Shown here: in pieces, positions 1 through 6,497 of the stretch
Layout: every line of letters begins with the position of its first letter
Numbering within the stretch: position 1 is the stretch's first letter
NCBI GenBank assembly: GCA_964468645.1
Contig: CAYXUU010000010.1
Span: forward strand, 1 to 64,000
Direction of reading: 5' to 3'
Origin: JAIOZK01 sp964468645
GTDB taxonomy: Bacteria > Bacteroidota > Bacteroidia > Bacteroidales > JAIOZK01
DNA length: 64,000 nt
Position numbers and translations under genes: made by a program
The notes under the pieces: model-generated
Told to the model about the DNA's origin: nothing
The model's database searches: none
What the model saw: the letters and a program-made list of their open reading frames with translations, nothing else

Positions 1-822
1 ATGATCAAATAATGGGAAAGCGCCACTAAATATTTGGTTATAAACATAAGTGATTGCCGAAGTTAACTGAATTAACCTATTATGCTTTTCATTAATTATA
101 TTGTCTATCTCTTTGTCGTAAAACTCTTGATCATTCTTAATTAAATCATGAACATCTGGAGTAGGCTGATAGTTATTATCTCCAAATAAGTAACATAAAG
201 TAGCTACCAAATAGTTGCCTCTTTTGAAAATCTCTTTAAATTTTTTATAATAATATGGAGTATATTGTCGAGAAGCTTCAAGAATTTTTTTTACAGAAAT
301 AGTATACTCAGAAATTACAAATTTAAGATACTCAGGAATAAAATTGGAATCAATCATTTTTACTACTGAGTTCTCTTTATCAACAAAACTATAATTATAA
401 ATACTTGAATCAACTACAGATCCATTTTCTATTATCCAAATTTCTTCAGCAATTATATTTGCACTTGAACTGAGTAATTTACCTCTAATATTATTAATAA
501 CTCCTTCCTGGGATTCGAACACTATTAAATTTGCCAAACCTATAGAAAACCAAAGGTTATCCAATTTGTCTATTGTTCCCTTTAAAAAGCCAATCGACGG
601 AAATGGATTGGCAATCATCATAAATGAAATTCTACTTATTTGGGTAACTTTAGGTATGGTTTTATAACCCAACTTATCAATAGCAAAGATTGGACTTATT
701 AATATTGGATGTCCATTATCATATTTAGCTGGATCATCTTTGCTTAAATAAACTTTGTTTTTTTTTAGCTGAGGATAATTTTTATCCTTACCTTCAACTA
801 TAAGAAATAACCTTTTAATCAA
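1..822 (-). CDS. Unrecognised protein, 3' end cut by window edge
   Basis: An open frame runs without a stop from about 843 down to base 1 and continues past the window. No ATG lies near its beginning, so the start is uncertain: TTG codons at 820-822 and 841-843 are the candidates, and the second would overlap the preceding small gene. The visible ~274 residues begin with a hydrophobic strand ending in VEGKD. They continue with a mixed alpha/beta region and a Lys/Tyr-rich helical stretch. I recognise no family. The opening vaguely recalls a TOPRIM strand, but no DxD motif follows. The region is clearly more AT-rich than the neighbouring metabolic genes, and the close packing with the 84-residue gene suggests a two-gene operon of acquired origin (inference). 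Confidence 0.55.
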   Translation of the reverse strand, partial: MIKRLFLIVEGKDKNYPQLKKNKVYLSKDDPAKYDNGHPILISPIFAIDKLGYKTIPKVTQISRISFMMIANPFPSIGFLKGTIDKLDNLWFSIGLANLIVFESQEGVINNIRGKLLSSSANIIAEEIWIIENGSVVDSSIYNYSFVDKENSVVKMIDSNFIPEYLKFVISEYTISVKKILEASRQYTPYYYKKFKEIFKRGNYLVATLCYLFGDNNYQPTPDVHDLIKNDQEFYDKEIDNIINEKHNRLIQLTSAITYVYNQIFSGAFPLFDH

Positions 823-829
823 AAATTTG

Positions 830-1084
830 CTATTGTGTATCAAACGTTACGTTTAATTCCATCTTATTTGGATCAAAGTTGATAATTCCCAATTCCAATT
901 CATCATCAAATATATCTTCATCGAAATCTTCGTCATCTTCCGAATCTGGTGGAATATCAGTTGATTGCAATATTGTTGTGCCAAATCCATCATGTGATTG
1001 GTTTGATTGATTCGGTACTCCAGAGCCACCAAAAAACCTCAATTGTGCACTCCAAATTTCAAATAATTGTTTATCTGTTGGCAT
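830..1084 (-). CDS. Small acidic protein of unknown function (84 aa)
   Basis: An ATG at 1082-1084 opens an 84-codon frame. The protein has an amphipathic N-terminus, a Gly/Asn/Ser-rich middle and a very acidic segment (about residues 46-65, dominated by Asp and Glu), then a short strand-like C-terminus. No signal peptide or membrane segment is seen. It sits immediately upstream of the truncated frame at the window edge, with a gap of about 7 bases or a short overlap depending on which TTG is used, so the two are probably co-transcribed. The acidic patch could suit a DNA mimic or a partner-binding tail, but that is speculation and I assign no family. AT-rich composition sets this pair apart from the genes to the right. 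Confidence 0.5.
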   Translation of the reverse strand: MPTDKQLFEIWSAQLRFFGGSGVPNQSNQSHDGFGTTILQSTDIPPDSEDDEDFDEDIFDDELELGIINFDPNKMELNVTFDTQ

Positions 1085-1403
1085 TAAGTTTGTGATCGAA
1101 TAAAAAAATGAAACGCAAATTTAATAAAAAAAAACAAAGTTGTCAACATAAAACTGTTGATAAATCATTTTATTTCATGCAAAAAAAACAAAAATCCTTC
1201 AATTCAAGGCTAATCAATAAAAACAGCAAGTGAGCAAATATTAGTTTATAGTATTTCTAAATAACTTTAGCCTATTAATTCATAATAAATTAAGATCTGA
1301 TTTTATTATCAACTCTCATCCACCACCATACTCAATAACAATAGTAGACCATTAAAAGTATCAACATGCAAAAATCAATATTTCAAACTCAAATATCCTG
1401 AAT
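1085..1403. other. AT-rich gap, one possible -7 element
   Basis: This 319-bp AT-rich gap separates the unknown pair from the DnaJ-domain gene. I see no gene, strong hairpin or repeat in it. On the minus strand 1116-1123 reads TAAATTTG, a match to the Bacteroidota TAnnTTTG -7 element about 32 bases ahead of the small acidic gene. No convincing -33 TTTG is present at the usual spacing. Confidence 0.35.
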
Positions 1404-2264
1404 CTATCTCAATCCCCTCTCCTTTTTAATCAAATCAAACGCATTTTGCAACTCCTGAAACTTTTCCTTGGCTGCTTTCTGGTAATCGGCACCGAGATGA
1501 CTTACCTTGTCGGGATGGTATTTGATGGCCATTTTATGGTAGGCCTTTTTTACTTCATCATCTGTAGCATCGGGCGATACTTCCAGTATCTTATAAGCAC
1601 TACCATTATCCTTCACAAACATTGATTTTATGGAACCATAATCATTGGTGCTGATACCAAGATAATTACCTATCAGATCTATAAGGTCAATCTCTTTTTC
1701 GTGAAAATGCCCGTCAGCATTTGAAATTCCAAAGAGGAAATGTATAAGCTGTAAACGGGAGGAATAATCCATATACATCTTGATCTGCTCACAAACTTCA
1801 TACACCTTGATCCCCTGGTTCAGGATATCCCTCAACATTTGAATATGTTGCTGTGCCTGTTGTTCTCCAAGTTGCTGGATAAAGAAACTTTTTACATAAT
1901 CGAGTTCTGATTTCATGACTTTACCATCGGCACGCATAACTGCCGCAGCAAGCACCAGTAGACTTACGGTAAAATCTGCCGGCCTGGTTTGTGTTTGCCC
2001 CGGGACATATTGAAATTTGGCTCCCTGCATATTGTCATACATGGAACCAAAAGCAAATCCAAGGATAGCTCCGATAGGGCCTCCAAATGCCCAGCCCAGG
2101 CCCCCTCCTACCCACTTGCCATAGCTTGATTTTCTTCCACCGGTCCGGGGGGGACTCTTTTGCCCACCTGATTCATATGGATTCCCGGTATGTTTCTTTT
2201 TACCCATTTTGTAAAAAATATATACAAGAACCCCCACGATTAATATTGTAAGAAACCAGCCCAT
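1404..2264 (-). CDS. djlA: DjlA-like membrane co-chaperone (TerB + J domain)
   Basis: This 286-residue protein has the DjlA layout. One N-terminal membrane segment (about residues 3-20) is followed by a basic linker and a Gly-rich stretch (about 50-75). A helical TerB-like domain spans about 95-205, and a C-terminal J domain spans about 220-286. The J domain carries the His-Pro-Asp tripeptide at residues 250-252, which stimulates DnaK ATPase activity. It would act at the inner membrane facing the cytoplasm. The domain order and length fit the DjlA family, but Bacteroidota members are divergent, so the symbol is by architecture. It stands alone on the minus strand, 154 bases from the saccharopine dehydrogenase gene. 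Confidence 0.85.
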   Translation of the reverse strand: MGWFLTILIVGVLVYIFYKMGKKKHTGNPYESGGQKSPPRTGGRKSSYGKWVGGGLGWAFGGPIGAILGFAFGSMYDNMQGAKFQYVPGQTQTRPADFTVSLLVLAAAVMRADGKVMKSELDYVKSFFIQQLGEQQAQQHIQMLRDILNQGIKVYEVCEQIKMYMDYSSRLQLIHFLFGISNADGHFHEKEIDLIDLIGNYLGISTNDYGSIKSMFVKDNGSAYKILEVSPDATDDEVKKAYHKMAIKYHPDKVSHLGADYQKAAKEKFQELQNAFDLIKKERGLR

Positions 2265-2418
2265 AATTATTGTTTTTAATAAACCACTGAGCGCTTTAAA
2301 GTGCCCGGTAGTTTATTTCATAACGTATCTTGATTAATTTATTGCATGTGCTTTATGTTCTATGCTCAGTAGCTAACCGATAAGTGCTTAAATGTGCATA
2401 GCGGTTTGGTTGCAAAGT

Positions 2419-3759
2419 CTAATTGATATTCTCCGAAACCGGCAATCCGAATTCTTCAACCATCTTGATGTTTTCTTTTTTCTCCAGCTGGTTGAGGATT
2501 GGATTATAAATATCCGGAATTACGGGAATATGCACACCTTTTACGCTGATCTTCCCCTCCAGGATCATTTCAACACCCATGGCTGCCGGTAATGCAACTG
2601 TTCTGGCTACAGCGGTATCTGTTTCCAGTGTCCCAAAATCAAGCATAGAAGATTTAATCACTTCCTGCTTCCCATCGGGGTAAGAAGCCAGGAAAGTATG
2701 CTGCATCACAACCATATCCCGTTCTGTTTCACCAATCATCATCTTCTCAAGCATTAAATCGGAAGTTATTTCGAAGGGTGTATCCTCTCCCCTGTTCATA
2801 GGTACATCATCAAACAGACCTAGCCATTCGATGGCATCCAGTGCATGTTCAGTAACGTTACCATTAAGATACACTTTTGCTTTCTCCCTAACATTTTCGG
2901 CATTATCAGCCTTGATAAGCATGGCAACAAATTCAGCGTATGTTTTACCAGTAAAGTCCCACTTATTATTTGAGATCAGGTTCAGCGCCTTGATGGCATC
3001 CAGTGATTCGCACCAGCCTGGATGACGAAATGTTCCGCGGTACATAGTTTTGGTTTCTGGAATACTGTACAGATCAATATAAGGTATTGAGTCCCTGTTA
3101 GGATAAACTTCAAGTTTGCCTATTTCCGGGAAATTAACTGCGAATATATCCTTGAAAAGATCCTCGGGCGGAACATAGGTTAACTTGCTATGCCGTAAAT
3201 AATTTGCATCATTGTTTGAGGCCATGACAACACCTTTTGGGCTCCAGGAAAATTTATAGTTAAAAGGATTATCACAGGCCTCTGGGGCAGGTAAAGCCCC
3301 GGTGATGGAATAGAATTCTTCAACTTTTCCACCCTTATCGTGTACATGGTCGATAATCCTCATGGCAGACATATGGTCGATGCCCGGATCGAGGCCAAGT
3401 TCATTCAAAATGATGATACCGGCATCTTTAGCTTCCTGATCCAGCGCCTTCATTTCAGGTTTTACATAAGAAGTGGTTACCATATTCTTTTTATGTTTAA
3501 TACACATTCCGGCAACCATTAAATGATATGCATAAGGAAGAAGGCTGACCGAAAGATCATGCTCCTTGATTAGTTTATCAAGGGTTTTCTCATCATCTAC
3601 GGTCCAGGCAAGCGCTGTCCCATTGGGGTGTCCCTGTATCATGGCATCTGCCTTTGATTTGGTCCTGGTGGCAACAGTAACCTGAAATCCATTATTCAGT
3701 AAATATTTTACTATTGGCCGTACAACCATTCCTGCACCAAGTATCAATACTTTTTTCAT
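2419..3759 (-). CDS. Saccharopine dehydrogenase (glutamate-forming)
   Basis: A Rossmann-type dehydrogenase of 446 residues with the nucleotide-binding GAGMVVRP motif at residues 8-15. It continues with the long C-terminal catalytic domain typical of the LYS9/SDH family (Glu-Leu-Gly-Leu-Asp-Pro-Gly-Ile-Asp-His segment near residue 120). The family oxidises saccharopine with NAD(P)+ to aminoadipate semialdehyde plus glutamate. It lies 36 bases downstream of a lysine-ketoglutarate reductase-like gene on the same strand. The two together are the bacterial equivalent of the fused plant/animal LKR/SDH enzyme, which favours a catabolic lysine role. A biosynthetic or polyamine-related use of the fold (as in carboxynorspermidine dehydrogenase) cannot be excluded from sequence alone. 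Confidence 0.85.
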   Translation of the reverse strand: MKKVLILGAGMVVRPIVKYLLNNGFQVTVATRTKSKADAMIQGHPNGTALAWTVDDEKTLDKLIKEHDLSVSLLPYAYHLMVAGMCIKHKKNMVTTSYVKPEMKALDQEAKDAGIIILNELGLDPGIDHMSAMRIIDHVHDKGGKVEEFYSITGALPAPEACDNPFNYKFSWSPKGVVMASNNDANYLRHSKLTYVPPEDLFKDIFAVNFPEIGKLEVYPNRDSIPYIDLYSIPETKTMYRGTFRHPGWCESLDAIKALNLISNNKWDFTGKTYAEFVAMLIKADNAENVREKAKVYLNGNVTEHALDAIEWLGLFDDVPMNRGEDTPFEITSDLMLEKMMIGETERDMVVMQHTFLASYPDGKQEVIKSSMLDFGTLETDTAVARTVALPAAMGVEMILEGKISVKGVHIPVIPDIYNPILNQLEKKENIKMVEEFGLPVSENIN

Positions 3760-3795
3760 TCGTGTTAACTTTAAAGGTTTGTAATTAATTTTATT

Positions 3796-5109
3796 CTATA
3801 AATATTCTTTAATGTACCTGTATTCAGGTGTAAGTTCTCCTTTGTGAAGGATAACCGCATTCTTTATTGGATTGGGAAGATTCAATAATTTAAACGGTAC
3901 ATTATAATCTGCATTAGCTATCGCCTTTACATATGGGTAAAGGGCATCACCGAATGCTATTGAAGATTCCCTGGGAAGTTCGCTGGGTAAAATATCAACC
4001 GCCATATCAAGTATTCCATTACCTTCGAATCCCATGGTGTGTTCTCCTGTGAGTGGGTTGTAAACAAAAACCGGGTCTTCAATTTCAGTACCTTTGAAGG
4101 TACATTCGATAGAACCATCAGGGTCACAGGTAACATCACCTATTACTGTTAATTTTGGATTTCCTTCTGAATATAGTTTCTTAAGATATTCTTTGGTAAC
4201 AATTCGCGGGTACCTTTCATCCCAGTACATGCAATTCATCAGTACAGTTAAATGTTTAATATATTGTTCAAACTGATCTACGTAATTCCCTGGATTACTA
4301 TAATAGTCCAGGAGATTAAAATCCACGGATGGATCTTTTGGCTTTGACAGATCTTCCTCTTTGAAAACCACTTTATAAACCACATTTCTATGAGAATCTG
4401 TTTTCTTTTTCAGGTTCAGCAATTCTTCAGGTGTTATCTCTTTAACGGGTAGCAATGACGAAATCTCCTGGGCGCCATTTGAAACATTTCCATATCCTGT
4501 AAATCCAATCACCATTGGGGATATTTCTTCCGGAAGGCCATTTCTTATAATATCAAAACCAACTTCTGAAATATCCTTTCTTGCATCTTCAAGGGAATGA
4601 TAAGTATGGGATTGTCTGATTTTTGTAAATGGTGTTTCGATGCCCAGATATTTATATCGCATCCCCAGCGACCAGAGTGAATTGATCATACCTGCAAGCC
4701 CTGCAAAACGGCCAAAAAAGATCAAACGCCGTCCCATTTCATCCGTGATCTTTTCATAATCGATAAGCGTACAGTTCAACTCCATCATCCTTTTAAGCAT
4801 GGGCATATTATATGATTGCCCTTTGATTACATGAGAGAAGAAAATATAGGTTTTATCATTTTCGAAAAAATCAATGGGCATCTCTTTAACACCAAATATT
4901 ACCGGGGCATCATCAAGGTGATTAACAATAACAGCATTAACATCCTGAAATTCCTTATCTGTAAAAATCCTCTTCGGGGATGACTTAATTAAAAAATTTA
5001 ATTTCTGTTTCTCAATCAGGTTCTTTATATGAAGCGGTGTCAAAGCAACACGTCGTTCCATCACATATTTATCTTCGTGCCGGATACCAATAATATTATT
5101 CATTGCCAT
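3796..5109 (-). CDS. Lysine-ketoglutarate reductase-like protein
   Basis: 437 residues with an alanine dehydrogenase/transhydrogenase-type N-terminal domain: the opening Ile-Gly-Ile-Arg and Glu-Arg-Arg-Val-Ala-Leu-Thr-Pro segment is characteristic. A central nucleotide-binding region follows (Gly-Tyr-Gly-Asn-Val-Ser near residue 207). This matches the LKR half of bifunctional LKR/SDH, which condenses lysine with 2-oxoglutarate to saccharopine using NAD(P)H. The saccharopine dehydrogenase gene follows in the same direction, so the pair forms a complete first leg of lysine degradation. The start is ATG at 5107-5109; a second in-frame ATG lies two codons later. A good -7 promoter element precedes it. 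Confidence 0.82.
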   Translation of the reverse strand: MAMNNIIGIRHEDKYVMERRVALTPLHIKNLIEKQKLNFLIKSSPKRIFTDKEFQDVNAVIVNHLDDAPVIFGVKEMPIDFFENDKTYIFFSHVIKGQSYNMPMLKRMMELNCTLIDYEKITDEMGRRLIFFGRFAGLAGMINSLWSLGMRYKYLGIETPFTKIRQSHTYHSLEDARKDISEVGFDIIRNGLPEEISPMVIGFTGYGNVSNGAQEISSLLPVKEITPEELLNLKKKTDSHRNVVYKVVFKEEDLSKPKDPSVDFNLLDYYSNPGNYVDQFEQYIKHLTVLMNCMYWDERYPRIVTKEYLKKLYSEGNPKLTVIGDVTCDPDGSIECTFKGTEIEDPVFVYNPLTGEHTMGFEGNGILDMAVDILPSELPRESSIAFGDALYPYVKAIANADYNVPFKLLNLPNPIKNAVILHKGELTPEYRYIKEYL

Positions 5110-5129
5110 GTGTATTTAAAATAGAGGAA

Positions 5130-5137
5130 CAAACTTA
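5130..5137 (-). promoter_or_regulatory. -7 element of the lysine-degradation operon
   Basis: Read on the minus strand this is TAAGTTTG, matching the Bacteroidota TAnnTTTG consensus, 20 bases upstream of the start of the LKR-like gene. No clear -33 element is seen. Confidence 0.5.
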
Positions 5138-5174
5138 TAAAATTTAATTGTTCAGGGATTGATTGAAATAAAAA

Positions 5175-5262
5175 AATATCCAATATCAAATTCCCGACAC
5201 TCAATATCCATCCAGAAGTATGAAATACCTGATTGGATGTTGGATATTCAGTATTGGATATT
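5175..5262. repeat. Imperfect inverted repeat in intergenic region
   Basis: The 11-base arm AATATCCAATA at 5175-5185 is exactly complementary to TATTGGATATT at 5252-5262. Inside it, second partly complementary arms (around 5203-5215 and 5233-5250) built on ATATCC/GGATAT extend the possible stem. It looks like a decayed intergenic repeat of the kind common in this phylum; no open frame is present. Confidence 0.6.
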
Positions 5263-5294
5263 GGACATTTCTTAACAGTCTATTGTTTTTATAG

Positions 5295-5539
5295 GGGATT
5301 ACTGACGTGATCCCCAAGGGGGTGCGGCAAAAGAATTTCTTTTCCTTCCTGTCGGTCGAGTTTTAAAAACCTTAGCCCGAGACAATTCAAAACAAGTTTT
5401 GGTGTCACAAAGGGAAGTATCTTGCGGGATTACTGGCGTGATCCCGGGGGGGAGGCAGCAAAAGAATTTCAAATCCTCCCTGACGGTCGGTCTTTAAAAA
5501 TTTTAGCCCGTGACAAATCAAAACAAGTTTTGGTGTCAC
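5295..5539. repeat. Two tandem ~115-bp direct repeats
   Basis: Copy one (about 5295-5409) and copy two (about 5425-5539) share the same ordered blocks. These are GGGATTACTG, CGTGATCCC, a G-rich run, GCAAAAGAATTTC, GACGGTCGG or its variant, TTTAAAAA, TTAGCCCG and AAACAAGTTTTGGTGTCAC. They differ by scattered substitutions, so the duplication is not recent. No coding frame runs through them. Function unknown; see the inverted copy that continues up to the tRNA. Confidence 0.7.
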
Positions 5540-5591
5540 GGGCTAAAATTTTTAAAACCTGATCTTTGATCAGGATTTGAAATTCTTTTGC
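5458..5591. repeat. Long inverted repeat abutting tRNA-Ser
   Basis: Outer arms 5458-5477 and 5572-5591 (GCAAAAGAATTTCAAATCCT and its complement) are a perfect 20-base match. Inner arms 5493-5515 and 5534-5556 are a perfect 23-base match. A further 7-bp hairpin (CCTGATC TTT GATCAGG) lies at 5558-5574. The right outer arm ends on the discriminator base of the adjacent tRNA gene, so transcripts reading out of the tRNA would immediately fold. It could serve as a tRNA terminator/processing structure or be a MITE-like element. Confidence 0.75.
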
Positions 5592-5679
5592 GGAGAGAGA
5601 GGGATTCGAACCCTCGGTCCGCCTTCCGGCGGACAACGGTTTTCGAGACCGCCCCGTTCGACCACTCCGGCATCTCTCC
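5591..5679 (-). tRNA. tRNA-Ser (CGA anticodon)
   Basis: On the minus strand the 89-base sequence folds as a class II tRNA. The acceptor arm is GGAGAGA paired with TCTCTCC. The D arm contains GGTCGAACGG, and the anticodon loop CTCGAAA gives CGA. A long variable arm (TGTCCGCC...GGCGGAC) and the T arm GGGTTCGAATCCC follow. The long variable arm with a CGA anticodon identifies a serine tRNA reading UCG. The 3' CCA is not encoded, as is usual when it is added post-transcriptionally. Confidence 0.95.
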
Positions 5680-5744
5680 TAAAACCCTGCAAAAATATAA
5701 AATATAAGTGTATTAAAACATGTACTGTTAATCCATATTTTTAA

Positions 5745-5752
5745 TACTTTTG
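5745..5752 (+). promoter_or_regulatory. -7 promoter element (TACTTTTG)
   Basis: TACTTTTG fits TAnnTTTG and is followed by GC, the most typical form in this phylum. It lies 120 bases ahead of the small exported-protein gene at 5873, implying a leader of about 115 bases. Confidence 0.6.
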
Positions 5753-5758
5753 CACTGA

Positions 5759-5872
5759 AAATGAACAGCCCAGATATTAGTAAGGAAGAAAAAAAGGGAT
5801 GATTAAAAACGCCACTTGGAATGGGGAGCAAAACTCTCGTCCGCCAACCGGCTGGTTTAAGGAATTTAATAT
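5759..5872 (+). other. Long leader with possible 13-codon uORF
   Basis: Between the predicted transcription start and the gene at 5873 lies a leader of about 115 bases. An ATG at 5761 would encode 13 residues and stop at 5800-5802. It is followed by a G/C-rich segment with an AACCGGCTGGTT hairpin (about 5846-5857) and AAGGAA just before the start codon. I cannot match it to a known riboswitch class. Confidence 0.25.
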
Positions 5873-6385
5873 ATGAAGAGAATAACGTGGATATTGCTGT
5901 TGATGATGATCACTCTAACAGGGAAGGCACAATTTTCCGACCTGGTGATCTATTGTAAAAGAGGAGACCTGTTTTATGTTTATCTGAATGGAATACAGCA
6001 GAATGAAGTTGCAGCTCCTATTGTAAAAATAACAAACCTGCCCGCCCCAAATTATAAGTTGTATGTTGCATTTTCCAACCCGAGATACAATAGCATTGAA
6101 AAAGAACTCTTTATCCAACAGGGTGTTGAAACAAACTACCTGATCAAGAAAGACAAAAACGATGAGTTTAAGATTCTGTTCATTAGCGAGGTACCAAGAA
6201 TAATTGATACTGTTAATCTGAACTATCGTCAGATAGTTAAATATTCCAATGAACCTCTTCATATAAGGAAAGATAAAAAACAAAACTCTGAGAAATCAGC
6301 TAAACCAGCAACTGAACAGGTTGCCATAGAGCCTGAAACGGGAAAAACAGAAAAGAAAGAAGAATCACATAAAATTGATCATTAA
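5873..6385 (+). CDS. Exported protein of unknown function (170 aa)
   Basis: The N-terminus is a classical signal peptide (Lys-Arg, then a hydrophobic core to about residue 18, with cleavage likely after GKA at residues 17-19). The mature part begins as a beta-rich domain (to about 125). Its spacing resembles the N-terminal domain seen in Bacteroidota DUF4476-type exported proteins, with a conserved-looking 'YVYLNG' and a later 'FSNPRY'. The last 40 residues are Lys/Glu-rich and look disordered. The predicted location is periplasm or outer surface. The start ATG is preceded by AAGGAA. It lies 112 bases upstream of ppdK, which has its own promoter element, so functional linkage is not implied. 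Function not assigned. Confidence 0.7.
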   Translation: MKRITWILLLMMITLTGKAQFSDLVIYCKRGDLFYVYLNGIQQNEVAAPIVKITNLPAPNYKLYVAFSNPRYNSIEKELFIQQGVETNYLIKKDKNDEFKILFISEVPRIIDTVNLNYRQIVKYSNEPLHIRKDKKQNSEKSAKPATEQVAIEPETGKTEKKEESHKIDH

Positions 6386-6411
6386 TTAATATTCCGGATT
6401 GCTAATTTTCA

Positions 6412-6419
6412 TACCTTTG
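6412..6419 (+). promoter_or_regulatory. -7 element of ppdK (TACCTTTG)
   Basis: TACCTTTG matches TAnnTTTG and sits 78 bases upstream of the ppdK start. A strong ribosome-binding sequence AAGGAG follows at 6482-6487, 10 bases before the ATG. Confidence 0.6.
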
Positions 6420-6497
6420 CACCCTGTTTATCCTGCAGAAAATATTGTATTGAAACAACTTACAAAAAAATAAATCATTATAAGGAGAATCATAATT

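Noticed and set aside
1..822. TOPRIM domain in the edge fragment
   Set aside because: Only the first strand and a Glu-Gly-Lys-Asp turn resemble it; no Asp-x-Asp follows in the visible part.
2281..2314. Hairpin between djlA and saccharopine dehydrogenase as terminator
   Set aside because: The stem has two mismatches and two wobbles, and no T-run follows on the strand of the genes.
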